Source: Yunchengibacter salinarum (GTDB lineage Bacteria > Pseudomonadota > Alphaproteobacteria > Sphingomonadales > Kordiimonadaceae). Taken from it: a DNA stretch of 42,076 bases. Under the pieces are notes generated by a model that was not told the DNA's origin, did not search any database, and worked only from the letters and a program-made list of their open reading frames with translations. Below, one piece after another: positions 33,979 through 42,016 of the stretch (within the stretch, counting starts at the first letter, position 1; every line of letters begins with the position of its first letter). The DNA lies in contig NZ_JBBJLN010000012.1 in the NCBI RefSeq assembly GCF_037658235.1, forward strand, positions 1-42,076, in the 5' to 3' direction. The position numbers were made by a program, and so were the translations under genes.

Positions 33979-35334
33979 ATGTCGTCGTCACTCATGTCGC
34001 GCTGGCAGAACGATTTGCCGGTGGGTGCGCCCGGCCCGGCACCGGCTTTTTTGCTGCAACTTTTCGCGGCGGCGGTGGATCGGGTATCGGCAGCGCGATG
34101 CCTGCCGCCTCATCTGCCGATCGGCGAACCCGAAGGGGAAACGCTGGTGCTGGGGGCGGGCAAGGCTGCGGCGGCCATGGCGGCGATTGCCGAGACGCAT
34201 CTTCCGGGGGCGGTGCGGGGCATGGTCATCACCCGCTACGGGCATGTGGGGGATGGGCTGCCCGATCGCATCATCGTGCGGGAGGCCGCGCACCCCGTCC
34301 CTGACGACATGAGCGGCGAGGCCGCCCGTGAAGCGCTGAATATGGCGGCTGCCTTGAAGCCGACGGATCGGTTGGTTTTCCTGGCGTCGGGCGGTGGCAG
34401 CGCGCTGATGTCTCTGCCGGGCGCGGGGCTCGGTGTGGATGAAAAGGCTGTGCTGATGCGGCATCTGCTGCATTCCGGCGCGGCTATCGAGGCGATGAAT
34501 TGTGTACGCAAGCACCTGTCCGCGATCAAGGGCGGGCGATTGGCGGCAGCGTCGGGCACGCAGGATATCCACAGCTTCGTGATTTCCGATATTCCGTCTG
34601 ACGACCCGGCCATGGTCGCATCCGGCCCCACATTGGCGGACCCGACCACATTGGCGGATGCCCGCGCGATCATGGAGAAAATCGGCAGCCCGGACCCGGC
34701 CCTGATCGATCCCGCATTGATTGATCAGGTGCTGAACGACCCGCGCAATGAAACGCCCAAATATGTGCCCGGTATCTGCCATTTGATCGCCACCGGCGAA
34801 GATGCCCTGGTGGCCGCCGCCACGGTGGCAGAGCAGGGGGGTGACGAGGCTGTGGGAAAGGCGAAGGCCCCGGTCATCATCAATCTGGGCGCAAAGCTGA
34901 CGGGGGAGGCGCGGGATCTGGGTGCGGCCCATGCAAGGCTGGCGCTGGATCATGCGGCACGCAGGCGTGCCGGTGATCCGCCGGTGCTGATCCTGTCCGG
35001 CGGGGAGACGGGGGTTACGGTTCGTAATGCCGATGGCTGCGGCGGTCGCAATCTGGAATATCTGGCGGGACTGGCGCATGGCCTTGATGGTGCACCCGGC
35101 ATCATTGCGCTCGCCGCCGATACGGACGGCATCGATGGCAGCGAGGACAATGCCGGTGCCTTTGTCCTGCCGGATACACTAGGCCGCGCGCGGGCCGCCG
35201 GGGTGGATACCATGCGCGCGCAACAGCAAAACCGCACCCATGACATCTTCCGCGCCGCCGGTACGCTCCTGCACACCGGCCCAACCCTGACCAACGTAAA
35301 CGACTTCCGCGCCATTCTGGTGGGCGCACCCTAA
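33979..35334 (+). CDS. gckA: Glycerate 2-kinase (MOFRL family)
   Basis: About 451 residues. Class II glycerate kinase (GckA/TtuD type) that makes 2-phosphoglycerate from D-glycerate and ATP. Motifs: LVLGAGKAAAAMA, HPVPDDMSGEAAREAL, LVFLASGGGSALMSLPGAGL, MNCVRKHLSAIKGGRLAA, ISDIPSDDPAMVASGPT, then the C-terminal MOFRL domain with LILSGGETGVTVR, GGRNLEYLAGLAHGLDG and ALAADTDGIDGSEDNAGAFV. The ATG at 33979 follows GGAGGAGGGGG and nearly overlaps the phosphorylase stop, so the two are coupled. This kinase is the key context clue that the pathway releases glycerate. Last gene before the tRNA-Thr fragment and island boundary. Confidence 0.94.
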   Translation: MSSSLMSRWQNDLPVGAPGPAPAFLLQLFAAAVDRVSAARCLPPHLPIGEPEGETLVLGAGKAAAAMAAIAETHLPGAVRGMVITRYGHVGDGLPDRIIVREAAHPVPDDMSGEAAREALNMAAALKPTDRLVFLASGGGSALMSLPGAGLGVDEKAVLMRHLLHSGAAIEAMNCVRKHLSAIKGGRLAAASGTQDIHSFVISDIPSDDPAMVASGPTLADPTTLADARAIMEKIGSPDPALIDPALIDQVLNDPRNETPKYVPGICHLIATGEDALVAAATVAEQGGDEAVGKAKAPVIINLGAKLTGEARDLGAAHARLALDHAARRRAGDPPVLILSGGETGVTVRNADGCGGRNLEYLAGLAHGLDGAPGIIALAADTDGIDGSEDNAGAFVLPDTLGRARAAGVDTMRAQQQNRTHDIFRAAGTLLHTGPTLTNVNDFRAILVGAP

Positions 35335-35382
35335 CGCAGGCTCACTCTCACCAGCCCCATCCGGCTAAGCCCTTGATTTAAC

Positions 35383-35430
35383 TGGTGCCGGCACGAGGAT
35401 TCGAACCCCGGACCTACTGATTACAAAAGA
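35383..35430 (-). other. 3' part of tRNA-Thr (UGU): left attachment site of the island
   Basis: Read on the minus strand the stretch runs from an anticodon loop TTTGTAA (anticodon UGU) through the 3' half of its stem (TCAG), the variable and T arms (GGTTCGAATCC) to the acceptor 3' strand TGCCGGC, A and an encoded CCA. The 5' half of the tRNA is absent: upstream sequence is AT-rich and unrelated. A tRNA 3' end next to a tyrosine integrase gene is the standard scar of site-specific integration, so this marks one junction of the island. The complete tRNA-Thr should lie at the other junction, outside the window. Confidence 0.82.
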
Positions 35431-35587
35431 AATTCTTATTCGATATCGCATGGTATCAGATTGCTTCATATAATATCATATTCCTTTTAAAACAGCGCAT
35501 TGGCTTGACTCTGAGATAGCGTATGGGTGAGGGTTATATCGATAACAACATTACCTTTGCTTACTTATTGCTTACCCAGGAATGGCC

Positions 35588-36747
35588 ATGAAACTGCTGA
35601 AACGGACCATTGATGCAGCCACCCCTCATAAAACCGATCGGGTGATTTGGGATGGAAGCCTGCCCGGCTTCGGTATCCGGATTAAACCGACCGGCGTGAA
35701 ATCCTTCGTTATTCAATACCGAAATGCGGAAGGGCGCAGCCGAAGAAAGACGCTTGGGCGCTATGGTCCGTTGACGCTTGATGCGGCCCGACAACTGGCC
35801 TTCAAGGAACTGGGGCATGTGCATGAAGGCGGCGATCCCAGGCAGGACACACTTGAGGCGCGCCATGCCATGACTGTCAAAGAGTTGGGCGAACGGTTTC
35901 TGGAGCAACACTGTGAAGGCGCTGCAAGCCGAAGACTATTCATGCGTATCGGGATATCATCGCCAAGACGATCACGCCCAAGCTGGGTAAGCGCCGAATT
36001 GAAGCCCTGCGAACGCGGGACATAGATCGCTTCCATCAATCCCTGAAAAGCACACCCTATCTGGCCAATCGTGCTCTTGCGATCCTGCGGAGCATGCTGA
36101 ACCGCGCGGAGGGGTGGGGTGTCTTGCCGCGCGGGCAAAACCCGGCGCGCTGGGTAAAGCCGTTCCGCGAGTATCGGAGACAGCGGTTTTTGAACGAGGA
36201 CGAACTCAGGCGCCTTTCAGATACGTTGCGCCGGTTCGAGCGTTCGGGCGATGTTTCGCTGTATGCGGTAGCGGCGTTCCGGCTTCTGATAGCGACGGGG
36301 GCACGATGCAATGAAATCCGGACGCTGGAATGGAGACAGGTAGATTTGAGCCGCCGGATCATCCTTCTTGAGGAACATAAAACCAGTGCCTATGGCGCAA
36401 AGGTGCTGCCTCTCAACAGCGCGGCCGTTCGCGTGCTGGAGGGCCTGCCTCGGGTTCACGGCAACCCGTATGTCATCTGCGGGGACAAGCCGGGCGCCGC
36501 TTTCGTCAATCTGCAAAAGGCCTGGCGCAAGGTGCGCTGCGACTGCGATCTGGAGGATGTCCGCATTCACGATCTCAGGCATACCTTCGCCAGCCTCAGC
36601 CTTGCCAAGGGCGCATCCTTGCCTGTGGTGGGGGCACTTCTGGGGCATAAGTCGGTCGCTTCCACCGCTGTCTATGCCCACCTGGCCCAGGCCCCGCTTC
36701 AGCAGGCCACCGCCAGCGTAGCAGAGGAACTGGAGCATCTTCTGTAA
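35588..36747 (+). pseudogene. Tyrosine recombinase (phage-type integrase) with a frameshift
   Basis: Two reading frames together give a full-length integrase of about 390 residues. The first (from ATG 35588, after CCAGGA) holds the arm-binding DUF4102-like domain: DRVIWDGSLPGFGIRIKPTG, YRNAEGRSRRKTLGRYGPLT. Near 35915-35925 the frame changes; restoring one C after GAAGGC gives EGRCKPKTIHAYRDII and then the core-binding and catalytic domains. Catalytic residues remain: Arg in TGARCNEIRTLEW, HDLRHTFAS, and LGHKSVASTAVYAHL with the nucleophile Tyr. So it is a recently inactivated integrase or a sequencing error. It sits about 150 bp from the tRNA-Thr fragment and points into the island. An in-frame ATG also exists at 35582. 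Confidence 0.9.
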
Positions 36748-36942
36748 TGCCCGGGTAAGCAGCGGGTAAGCGAACCGACCGATTCACCTGATATATCCTG
36801 CGCGTTTGTGATGGGGCGGAACGCCTGATTGCGCTCAAGGGCTGATATCACCTGCGACCACCTTGGTGGATTTGATCCATACAGATATGGTGAACCCCCT
36901 GATTTCATTTGAAGGTCCGTAGCGCCCAGCTGGGGCTTACGC

Positions 36943-37172
36943 AAGAACGCCCTCTTTGCGGGACACGACGAGGGCGAGGGCGGCAAGACCTGGGGCCGCA
37001 TCGCGTCCCTGATCGAGACCGCCAAAGTCAACGACGTCGAGCCCTTCGCCTACCTCAAGGCGACGCTCGAAGCGATCGCAGGCGGGCACCCCAAAAACCG
37101 CATCGACGACCTCCTCCCCTGGAACTTCCAGACGTCAAGCTGAAAAACCCGTGGGGTCCAGCTGGCGCTTAC
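36943..37172 (+). mobile_element. IS66-family transposase C-terminal remnant and IS end
   Basis: The frame from 36943 to the TGA at 37141-37143 reads KNALFAGHDEGEGGKTWGRI, ASLIETAKVNDVEPFAYLKA, and ends IDDLLPWNF, the C-terminal element of IS66 TnpC transposases. About 66 codons remain; the rest of the gene is gone. The right end CCAGCTGGCGCTTAC (37158-37172) looks like an IS66 terminal repeat ending in CTTAC. A near-identical 15-mer, CCAGCTGGGGCTTAC, occurs in the same orientation at 36926-36940, immediately before the transposase remnant, indicating rearranged or nested copies. Confidence 0.78.
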
Positions 37173-37512
37173 ATTCATTTTGGCGGTTTCGATCAGGGTC
37201 ATGGCCCGCGCCAATGAGCGGGGGGAGACAGTCAGGACCGCAGACAGCGGAGGGGGATCACCCGTCCTGCACAAGCGAAGCGCGGAAGGACGGGGAAACC
37301 GCTGGCTGCGCCCGCAGCGCATGCGGAGGGCTTGGTCTTGACGGAGGACGGGGCCGCAGGCCCCAAACAGGAAAGAAGAAACGTCAGCCCGTCAGGGCTG
37401 GCCGAAGATGCGCAAGGGATGGAAGCCGCAGGGCCGAGACAAGCCAGCGGCGCAGGCTCGGTTCACGACAGCCCGGCCCGAGCGGGTGCGCCTTAATAAG
37501 AACGCTAGTACG
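37173..37512. other. Non-coding mobile-element debris with hairpins
   Basis: About 340 bp without an intact gene. At its left edge the minus strand reads RAMTLIETAKMN directly up to the IS66 end at 37172, which matches the same C-terminal region of a different IS66 transposase in the opposite orientation. The rest is GC-rich with short stems: GGGGCC-GCA-GGCCCC at 37350-37364 and CAGCCC-GTCA-GGGCTG at 37385-37400. It resembles structured end or spacer sequence of mobile elements, but I cannot name the source. Confidence 0.5.
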
Positions 37513-39069
37513 CTATGATGATCGAGAGTCTTGATCCCCATTTTCGGTATCAGGTACTTCCAGGGCATCATGGATGACACAATATGATCTGACGGGCAAT
37601 TCTGGCTTGCCAATAAACTCGTCAAAGAAGCTAAGGGAATTAGCGAAGTATTTTCCAGCCAAGCGACACCAGTGGGTATCTGACTCGAATGAAGAGATAA
37701 CAGGAAGAAAGTGATAGTTGTGAGTGGGGTTTTGACACATCTCCACATTGAGCCTGCCGACATGTGACCAGTATGAATGGACTGCTGAACTGAACGGCTG
37801 AAATACATAATTATAAAAATCAAGGCAGCCAGCTTCCTGCGCCATAACTCGAGTGTTTTTACCAGACCAGCTTCCTAAATTGACCTCGGTAAGAAATTCC
37901 AGTTGCTGGGATTCCAGCCAGTTTTCAAAATGCTCAATAATTTGATCATGGCCCTCAGGTGCCTCTCCGCCTCGTTTCTTTACCTCTTCCTTCCTGTGGG
38001 CAATCTCTAATTTTATGGCGCCCAACCCGTCCTGAACATACAATGGGACTCGTTCCTTCGGATTCTGTAGAAGCCAAACGAGCGTGATATGCACATCCGC
38101 CATCGCCCTTAGCATTATTGGAGCAGTGTTCGGATTCCAGATGCCAGGATTGGAGACTATCTCGATGGCGTGGGTAGCTTGCCGTGCCAAGAGGGCGAGA
38201 ATAACTTGCCTTTCTTGAGGCTTGCCAAGATCAAGCTCCCAAGCGTTTTCACGAGCTCTAAAGTCATCGTGAACGAAGTGCGTGAACGCAGCAATGAATC
38301 CTTCGATACCTTCAGTGACATCGGGAAGCTCGGGAATGCCTTGATAGCCGCCGGAACATCCACCTATCGCTGATAGTCCATTCCAAAAGGAATCGACCCA
38401 ATCGGGTAAGTCAGTAGCGTCCTCCTTTTGAAGCAAAAGCATAGGAGCCATCGCCCGAAAGAACGAGCCCGCTTTTCTTGACGCTTCGGTCGCGGGATAG
38501 TCTTCAATATCAGTGAACGCGGTCGAATGGTTGTCGAAAACCTTCTTAACTACCTTAACCTTATCTTGGTCGAGGCCGAGATATACGGCAGTCGAGATTG
38601 CCAAAGTTGCCTCGCGACTGAGACGGTTGTACATTTCCTCAAGCCTGGGGCTCAAATAATCGATGACTGCTTCCGGCGCGTCATCGGATTGAAGCTGAGT
38701 AAAGGAAAGCGGGTTTTCAGGCCAGATAACTGACAGTCTGCCTAGAACTGTCTGGAATTGCGTTAGAGCCTCATCGTCAATTACGCCCAATAGATCTTGC
38801 TGCTCATCCTCTGATAACTCAGAGAACGAAGTCACGGTGGCAAAGAATGGCTTGGGGTCTTTCTTGCTGACTTGCGCAGCAGCATCTCCGAACTGCCGTG
38901 CGACCTCAACGCCTCTCACGGGACCGAGCTCATTGATAAGCAAGGTTATCCAGAATAATTCGGGTACGACCTGGAGGGACCACGAGAACGGCGAATAGTT
39001 ATCGCCCATCGCCGCGCGGACAGGTGGAATGAGCCGCCTTTTCTTCCTAATATGATCCTCAAGTACCAT
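37513..39069 (-). CDS. DUF5677-like hypothetical protein, defence-island candidate
   Basis: 518 residues, mostly helical, no signal peptide and no transmembrane helix, and visibly lower in GC than the flanking chromosome. The C-terminal half has the helical pattern of DUF5677 proteins: LLARQATHAIEIVSNPGIWN, APIMLRAMADVHITLVWLLQ, NPKERVPLYVQDGLGAIKLE, then SGKNTRVMAQEAGCLDFYNY and FSSAVHSYWSHVGRLNVEMC. The N-terminal part (LQVVPELFWITLLINELGPV, SFSELSEDEQQDLLGVID) is helical and unrecognised. It stands alone between insertion-sequence remnants in an integrase island that also carries an IetAS-like system, so a stand-alone defence or toxin role is plausible but inferred. Family assignment is by pattern and moderate. 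Confidence 0.6.
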   Translation of the reverse strand: MVLEDHIRKKRRLIPPVRAAMGDNYSPFSWSLQVVPELFWITLLINELGPVRGVEVARQFGDAAAQVSKKDPKPFFATVTSFSELSEDEQQDLLGVIDDEALTQFQTVLGRLSVIWPENPLSFTQLQSDDAPEAVIDYLSPRLEEMYNRLSREATLAISTAVYLGLDQDKVKVVKKVFDNHSTAFTDIEDYPATEASRKAGSFFRAMAPMLLLQKEDATDLPDWVDSFWNGLSAIGGCSGGYQGIPELPDVTEGIEGFIAAFTHFVHDDFRARENAWELDLGKPQERQVILALLARQATHAIEIVSNPGIWNPNTAPIMLRAMADVHITLVWLLQNPKERVPLYVQDGLGAIKLEIAHRKEEVKKRGGEAPEGHDQIIEHFENWLESQQLEFLTEVNLGSWSGKNTRVMAQEAGCLDFYNYVFQPFSSAVHSYWSHVGRLNVEMCQNPTHNYHFLPVISSFESDTHWCRLAGKYFANSLSFFDEFIGKPELPVRSYCVIHDALEVPDTENGDQDSRSS

Positions 39070-39146
39070 TTCTACCTTCCACTATCCACTCAAATTGGCA
39101 TGGCAAATGAACCGCGCCGGGATTGCCGGAGGCGGGTTATTTTAAG

Positions 39147-39572
39147 TTAAGCGGCTATAGCTGGTTCGTCCAGCATGGCGTAGTAGTTTCTTTCGGCCTC
39201 GTCGGGCGGAATATTGCCGATCGGTCCCAGCAGGCGGCGGTTGTTGAACCAGCCGATCTATCCCAGTGTGGCGTCAACTGCCTCGAAAGACCGCCGCGGT
39301 CCCCCGCGAGTGATCACCTCGGTTTTATGCGATCCGTTGATTGTCTTTGCCAGAGCGTCGTCAGAACTGTCGTCCAAACGCTGGGCAGAAGGCTCAATCC
39401 TGGTGTCTGCCAGGCGGTCGGTATATTTGATCGGGACATATTGGCCGCCACGGTCGCTGTGATGGAGCAGGCCGCTACCTTGCCGTGGCCTGCGGTCATG
39501 AATGGCTTGCTCCAGGGCATCGAGTACAAATTGACTCCTTTTATTTCGGTCCCATGGCTTCATTGGCGCCAT
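39147..39572 (-). pseudogene. IS3-family transposase OrfB remnant (IS3 group)
   Basis: The minus strand reads QFVLDALEQAIHDRRPRQGS, GLLHHSDRGGQYVPIKYTDR, EPSAQRLDDSSDDALAKTIN, ending WFNNRRLLGPIGNIPPDEAE and MLDEPAIAA before TAA at 39147. This is the C-terminal part of an IS3-group OrfB. It is dead: an in-frame TAG at 39258-39260 replaces an expected Trp codon, and the catalytic Glu of ALAETING is Lys. The N-terminal half and OrfA are missing. Confidence 0.85.
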
Positions 39573-40018
39573 AGACGCGGGAAGGTGCGCAGTCGTGCCC
39601 CATCATTTTTTGTCGGGAGCATTGTCCGGTTCGTCGTCGGGAGGATTCGGCAAGTCGGCCTGTTCCGGTTCGAGCGCTTACGTTTCGGCCTCTTCAACCC
39701 GATATCGGGTTAGCAAACCGTGCGCCTTGCGTTCGGATTCGCGTTCGGATTCTGCGGCTTTTCCTGTTTTAAATCATACGCCTAGTGAAATCAGTTTAGC
39801 ATTGGACAGTTATTCAACCATATGGTGTTCTGGTGTAATTAGCGATGCCTTCAAGCAATTGATCGCGGCAACGCGGTGCGCTTCTCATAAATTCCCGGTT
39901 TGGAGTCTCCATACCCCCATTTGGCCGGGCATTCGTCGCTTTATGGCGTGAATTTTGAAGCCAAAATCAGCTCTTTGCAGGTTTTCCACAGGTCGAGTTT
40001 TCCACAGGCAACCCGGTA
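39573..40018. other. Gap between two IS3 remnants
   Basis: About 445 bp without an intact gene. On the minus strand, 39600-39715 reads an acidic sequence (LEPEQADLPNPPDDEPDNAP) broken by stops, possibly the end of a lost mobile-element protein. A 12-bp unit GCGTTCGGATTC is repeated exactly in tandem at 39729-39752. From 39770 to 39850 the DNA is AT-rich, and the right end carries the DnaA-box-like words listed separately. Confidence 0.4.
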
Positions 40019-40059
40019 TTGCGCCTGTCACTTTCCGCAGCACTCTTCTTTGTGGATAA
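39982..40059. other. Cluster of three DnaA-box-like sequences, possible origin remnant
   Basis: TTTTCCACA occurs at 39982-39990 and again at 39998-40006 (16 bp apart, both inside GTTTTCCACAGG), and TGTGGATAA at 40051-40059 is the exact reverse complement of the consensus DnaA box TTATCCACA. An AT-rich tract lies 130-200 bp to the left. Together they suggest a remnant of a plasmid or element replication origin, though no rep gene is visible here. Confidence 0.4.
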
Positions 40060-40798
40060 CTCCCGTTCAATAATAGGGTCGCCGTGTTCCCACCTTATAC
40101 AACACTCGGCGCTGGAAATTTCCTTCAGGCGAGCGTGCAGGGGGGCTATTGTTCCGGTCCGCAATAAATGGGACAGCGCGTACGCCCATCCGCGGCCTTG
40201 TCTGCGGGTCAGGCAGCGGGGCGGACGCAAGCGGGCCCTTGGCACACGGGCGCCGCTTGCGGTGCTGTCCAGCCTCAATGAGCGTTGGTCATTGGACTTT
40301 GTCAGCGACAGCTTCACCGATGGTCGTCGGTACCGCATGCTGTGTATCGTCGATGACCACAGCCGGGAGTGCCTGGCGCTCGTGGCGGATACGTCGCTGT
40401 TCGGCGTCAGGATGGCGCGGGAGTTGGATCGGCTGATCGCTGAGCGCGGCAAGCCGGCCACCATCGTCAGCGACAACGGGACAGAGATGACCTCGAACGC
40501 GATTCTGCGCTGGCGCCAAAATAGTGGCGTTGCCTGGCACTATATTGCTCCGGGCAAGCCGATGCAGAACGGCTTTGTCGAGAGCTTTAACGGGCGCCTG
40601 CGTGACGAAGGCTTGAACGAGACCCTGTTCAGCAGTCTCCGGGAGGCCCGCGCGGTCCTGGACGCCTGGCGGCATGACTATAACCACGTTCGGCCCCACT
40701 CAGCGCTTGGTGGCCAGAGCCCGGTTGAGGCAAAAAAGACAAAAGCATCATGGGGGCATGCCCCCATGATGCTTGCAAACCGCGCCCACAATGAGTAA
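40019..40798 (+). pseudogene. IS3-family (IS407-like) transposase OrfB, N-terminally truncated
   Basis: Recognisable transposase sequence begins near 40200 with RQRGGRKRALGTRAPL and continues through the DDE catalytic core: RWSLDFVSDSFTDGRRYRML (first Asp), KPATIVSDNGTEMTSNAILR (second Asp) and GKPMQNGFVESFNGRLRDEG (Glu), ending NHVRPHSALGGQSP. All three catalytic residues are kept, but the N-terminal region and OrfA are absent; sequence from 40019 to about 40195 does not resemble the family. The last 20 codons run through a 32-bp perfect palindrome, so the original C-terminus may also have been replaced. Confidence 0.85.
40743..40774. repeat. Perfect 32-bp palindrome at the transposase 3' end
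   Basis: The half AAGCATCATGGGGGCA is followed with no spacer by its exact reverse complement. It lies inside the last codons of the IS3-type transposase frame (encoding ASWGHAPMMLA). In RNA it would form a long stem; in DNA it could extrude a cruciform or be a dimer binding or cleavage site. No T run follows, so it is not a typical terminator. Confidence 0.75.
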
Positions 40799-41023
40799 TT
40801 CCTTAACCAAGGACTCTACGCCTGACTGGTAGAAAGTTCGGGCTTAGGTCACTCAGCCTGCGCGGCATTCATTGAAGTTTAAGAAGCCGATTGGTAGATT
40901 GAAAGGATAGAGCGGTGGCTGCCAAGCAGGGGGACAAGTAGGCAATTGCAGCGCTCGAATCCACTGGATATAAGATTTTCATATCGTCGGCCAGGCCTCC
41001 TCCTGCGGAGAAGATAGGGAGTC

Positions 41024-42001
41024 ATGACAGCCTCAAAGCACCTCATAGCGCTGCTGCGAAGCCATATCGATGGTGATAATGAGCAGTTTTTATCGGTGGC
41101 TATGCAGGTCGCGGCGCATGAGGCACGTCAGGGGCATGGCAACCTTGCCAAGCAGCTCCGTGATCTCGTCGATGAAGCTCGATCGCTGAAAGAAAGCCGA
41201 GCAAGTAGGCCGGTCCCCTTCGCCCAGCCAAAGGGCGAACTCGCGGCTCTGATCTCCGCCAGCTATTCCGATACGCGCCTAGCCAGCATGGTGCTGCCAA
41301 CCGCACTGGAAGAGCGTCTAAAACGAATAGTCACGGAACAGCGCCAGCACCACCGGCTGATAAAGCACGGTCTTCATCCGAGAAGAAAGATACTGCTTAT
41401 TGGCTCTCCGGGCTCTGGCAAAACGATGACGGCTGCAGCTCTCGCAGGAGAACTCACTCTGCCGCTTTTTACCGTCGTATTTGATTCCCTTATTACGCGG
41501 TTTATGGGGGAAACCGCCACCAAGTTGCGGCTTGTCTTTGATGCCATGCTTGAGACACGCGGCGTGTATTTTTTCGATGAGTTTGATGCAATCGGTTCGC
41601 GGCGGGCTGAACGAAATGATGTCGGAGAGATACGACGTGTGCTGAATTCATTCCTTCAATTTCTTGAGAACGATGATAGCGACAGCCTGATCATTGCTGC
41701 TACCAATCACCCTGAGCTTCTTGATCCGGCTCTCTTCCGTCGCTTTGATGATGTGGTCTATTACGAATTACCTGGTACATCGGTAGTCGAAGGTATTTTG
41801 AAGGCTCGCCTTTCCGGATTTGACACTAAGGGCATGCGTTGGAAGCAAGCTGTGGAAGCTGCCTCGGGTCTAAGCCAGGCGGAAATTTCGAGAGCTGCGG
41901 ACGAAGCAGCAAAGCGGGCAATCCTCGATGACCGCACCCGTGTTACGCGTGACGATCTATTGGGAGCGATAGCGGAGCGCAAGGCCTCTACTGAGTGTTA
42001 A
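41024..42001 (+). CDS. ietA: AAA+ ATPase, IetA-like defence protein
   Basis: 325 residues, cytoplasmic. The N-terminal helical part (KHLIALLRSHIDGDNEQFLS, VAMQVAAHEARQGHGNLAKQ) is typical of ATPases paired with subtilisin-like proteases. The AAA core has Walker A IGSPGSGKTMTAAALAGEL, the pore-region FDSLITRFMGETATKLRLVF, Walker B GVYFFDEFDAIGSRR, sensor 1 LIIAATNHPELLD and the RRFDD arginine-finger region. The C-terminal lid ends with EISRAADEAAKRAILDD. IetA with its partner IetS was described as a plasmid incompatibility/stability pair and later as an anti-phage system. The partner gene starts 15 bp downstream. Its location in an integrase island supports a defence role. Confidence 0.82.
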   Translation: MTASKHLIALLRSHIDGDNEQFLSVAMQVAAHEARQGHGNLAKQLRDLVDEARSLKESRASRPVPFAQPKGELAALISASYSDTRLASMVLPTALEERLKRIVTEQRQHHRLIKHGLHPRRKILLIGSPGSGKTMTAAALAGELTLPLFTVVFDSLITRFMGETATKLRLVFDAMLETRGVYFFDEFDAIGSRRAERNDVGEIRRVLNSFLQFLENDDSDSLIIAATNHPELLDPALFRRFDDVVYYELPGTSVVEGILKARLSGFDTKGMRWKQAVEAASGLSQAEISRAADEAAKRAILDDRTRVTRDDLLGAIAERKASTEC

Positions 42002-42016
42002 GCGGAGGCACTGCGA

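Noticed and set aside
35383..35430. A functional tRNA gene at this place
   Set aside because: The acceptor 5' strand, D arm and 5' half of the anticodon stem are missing.
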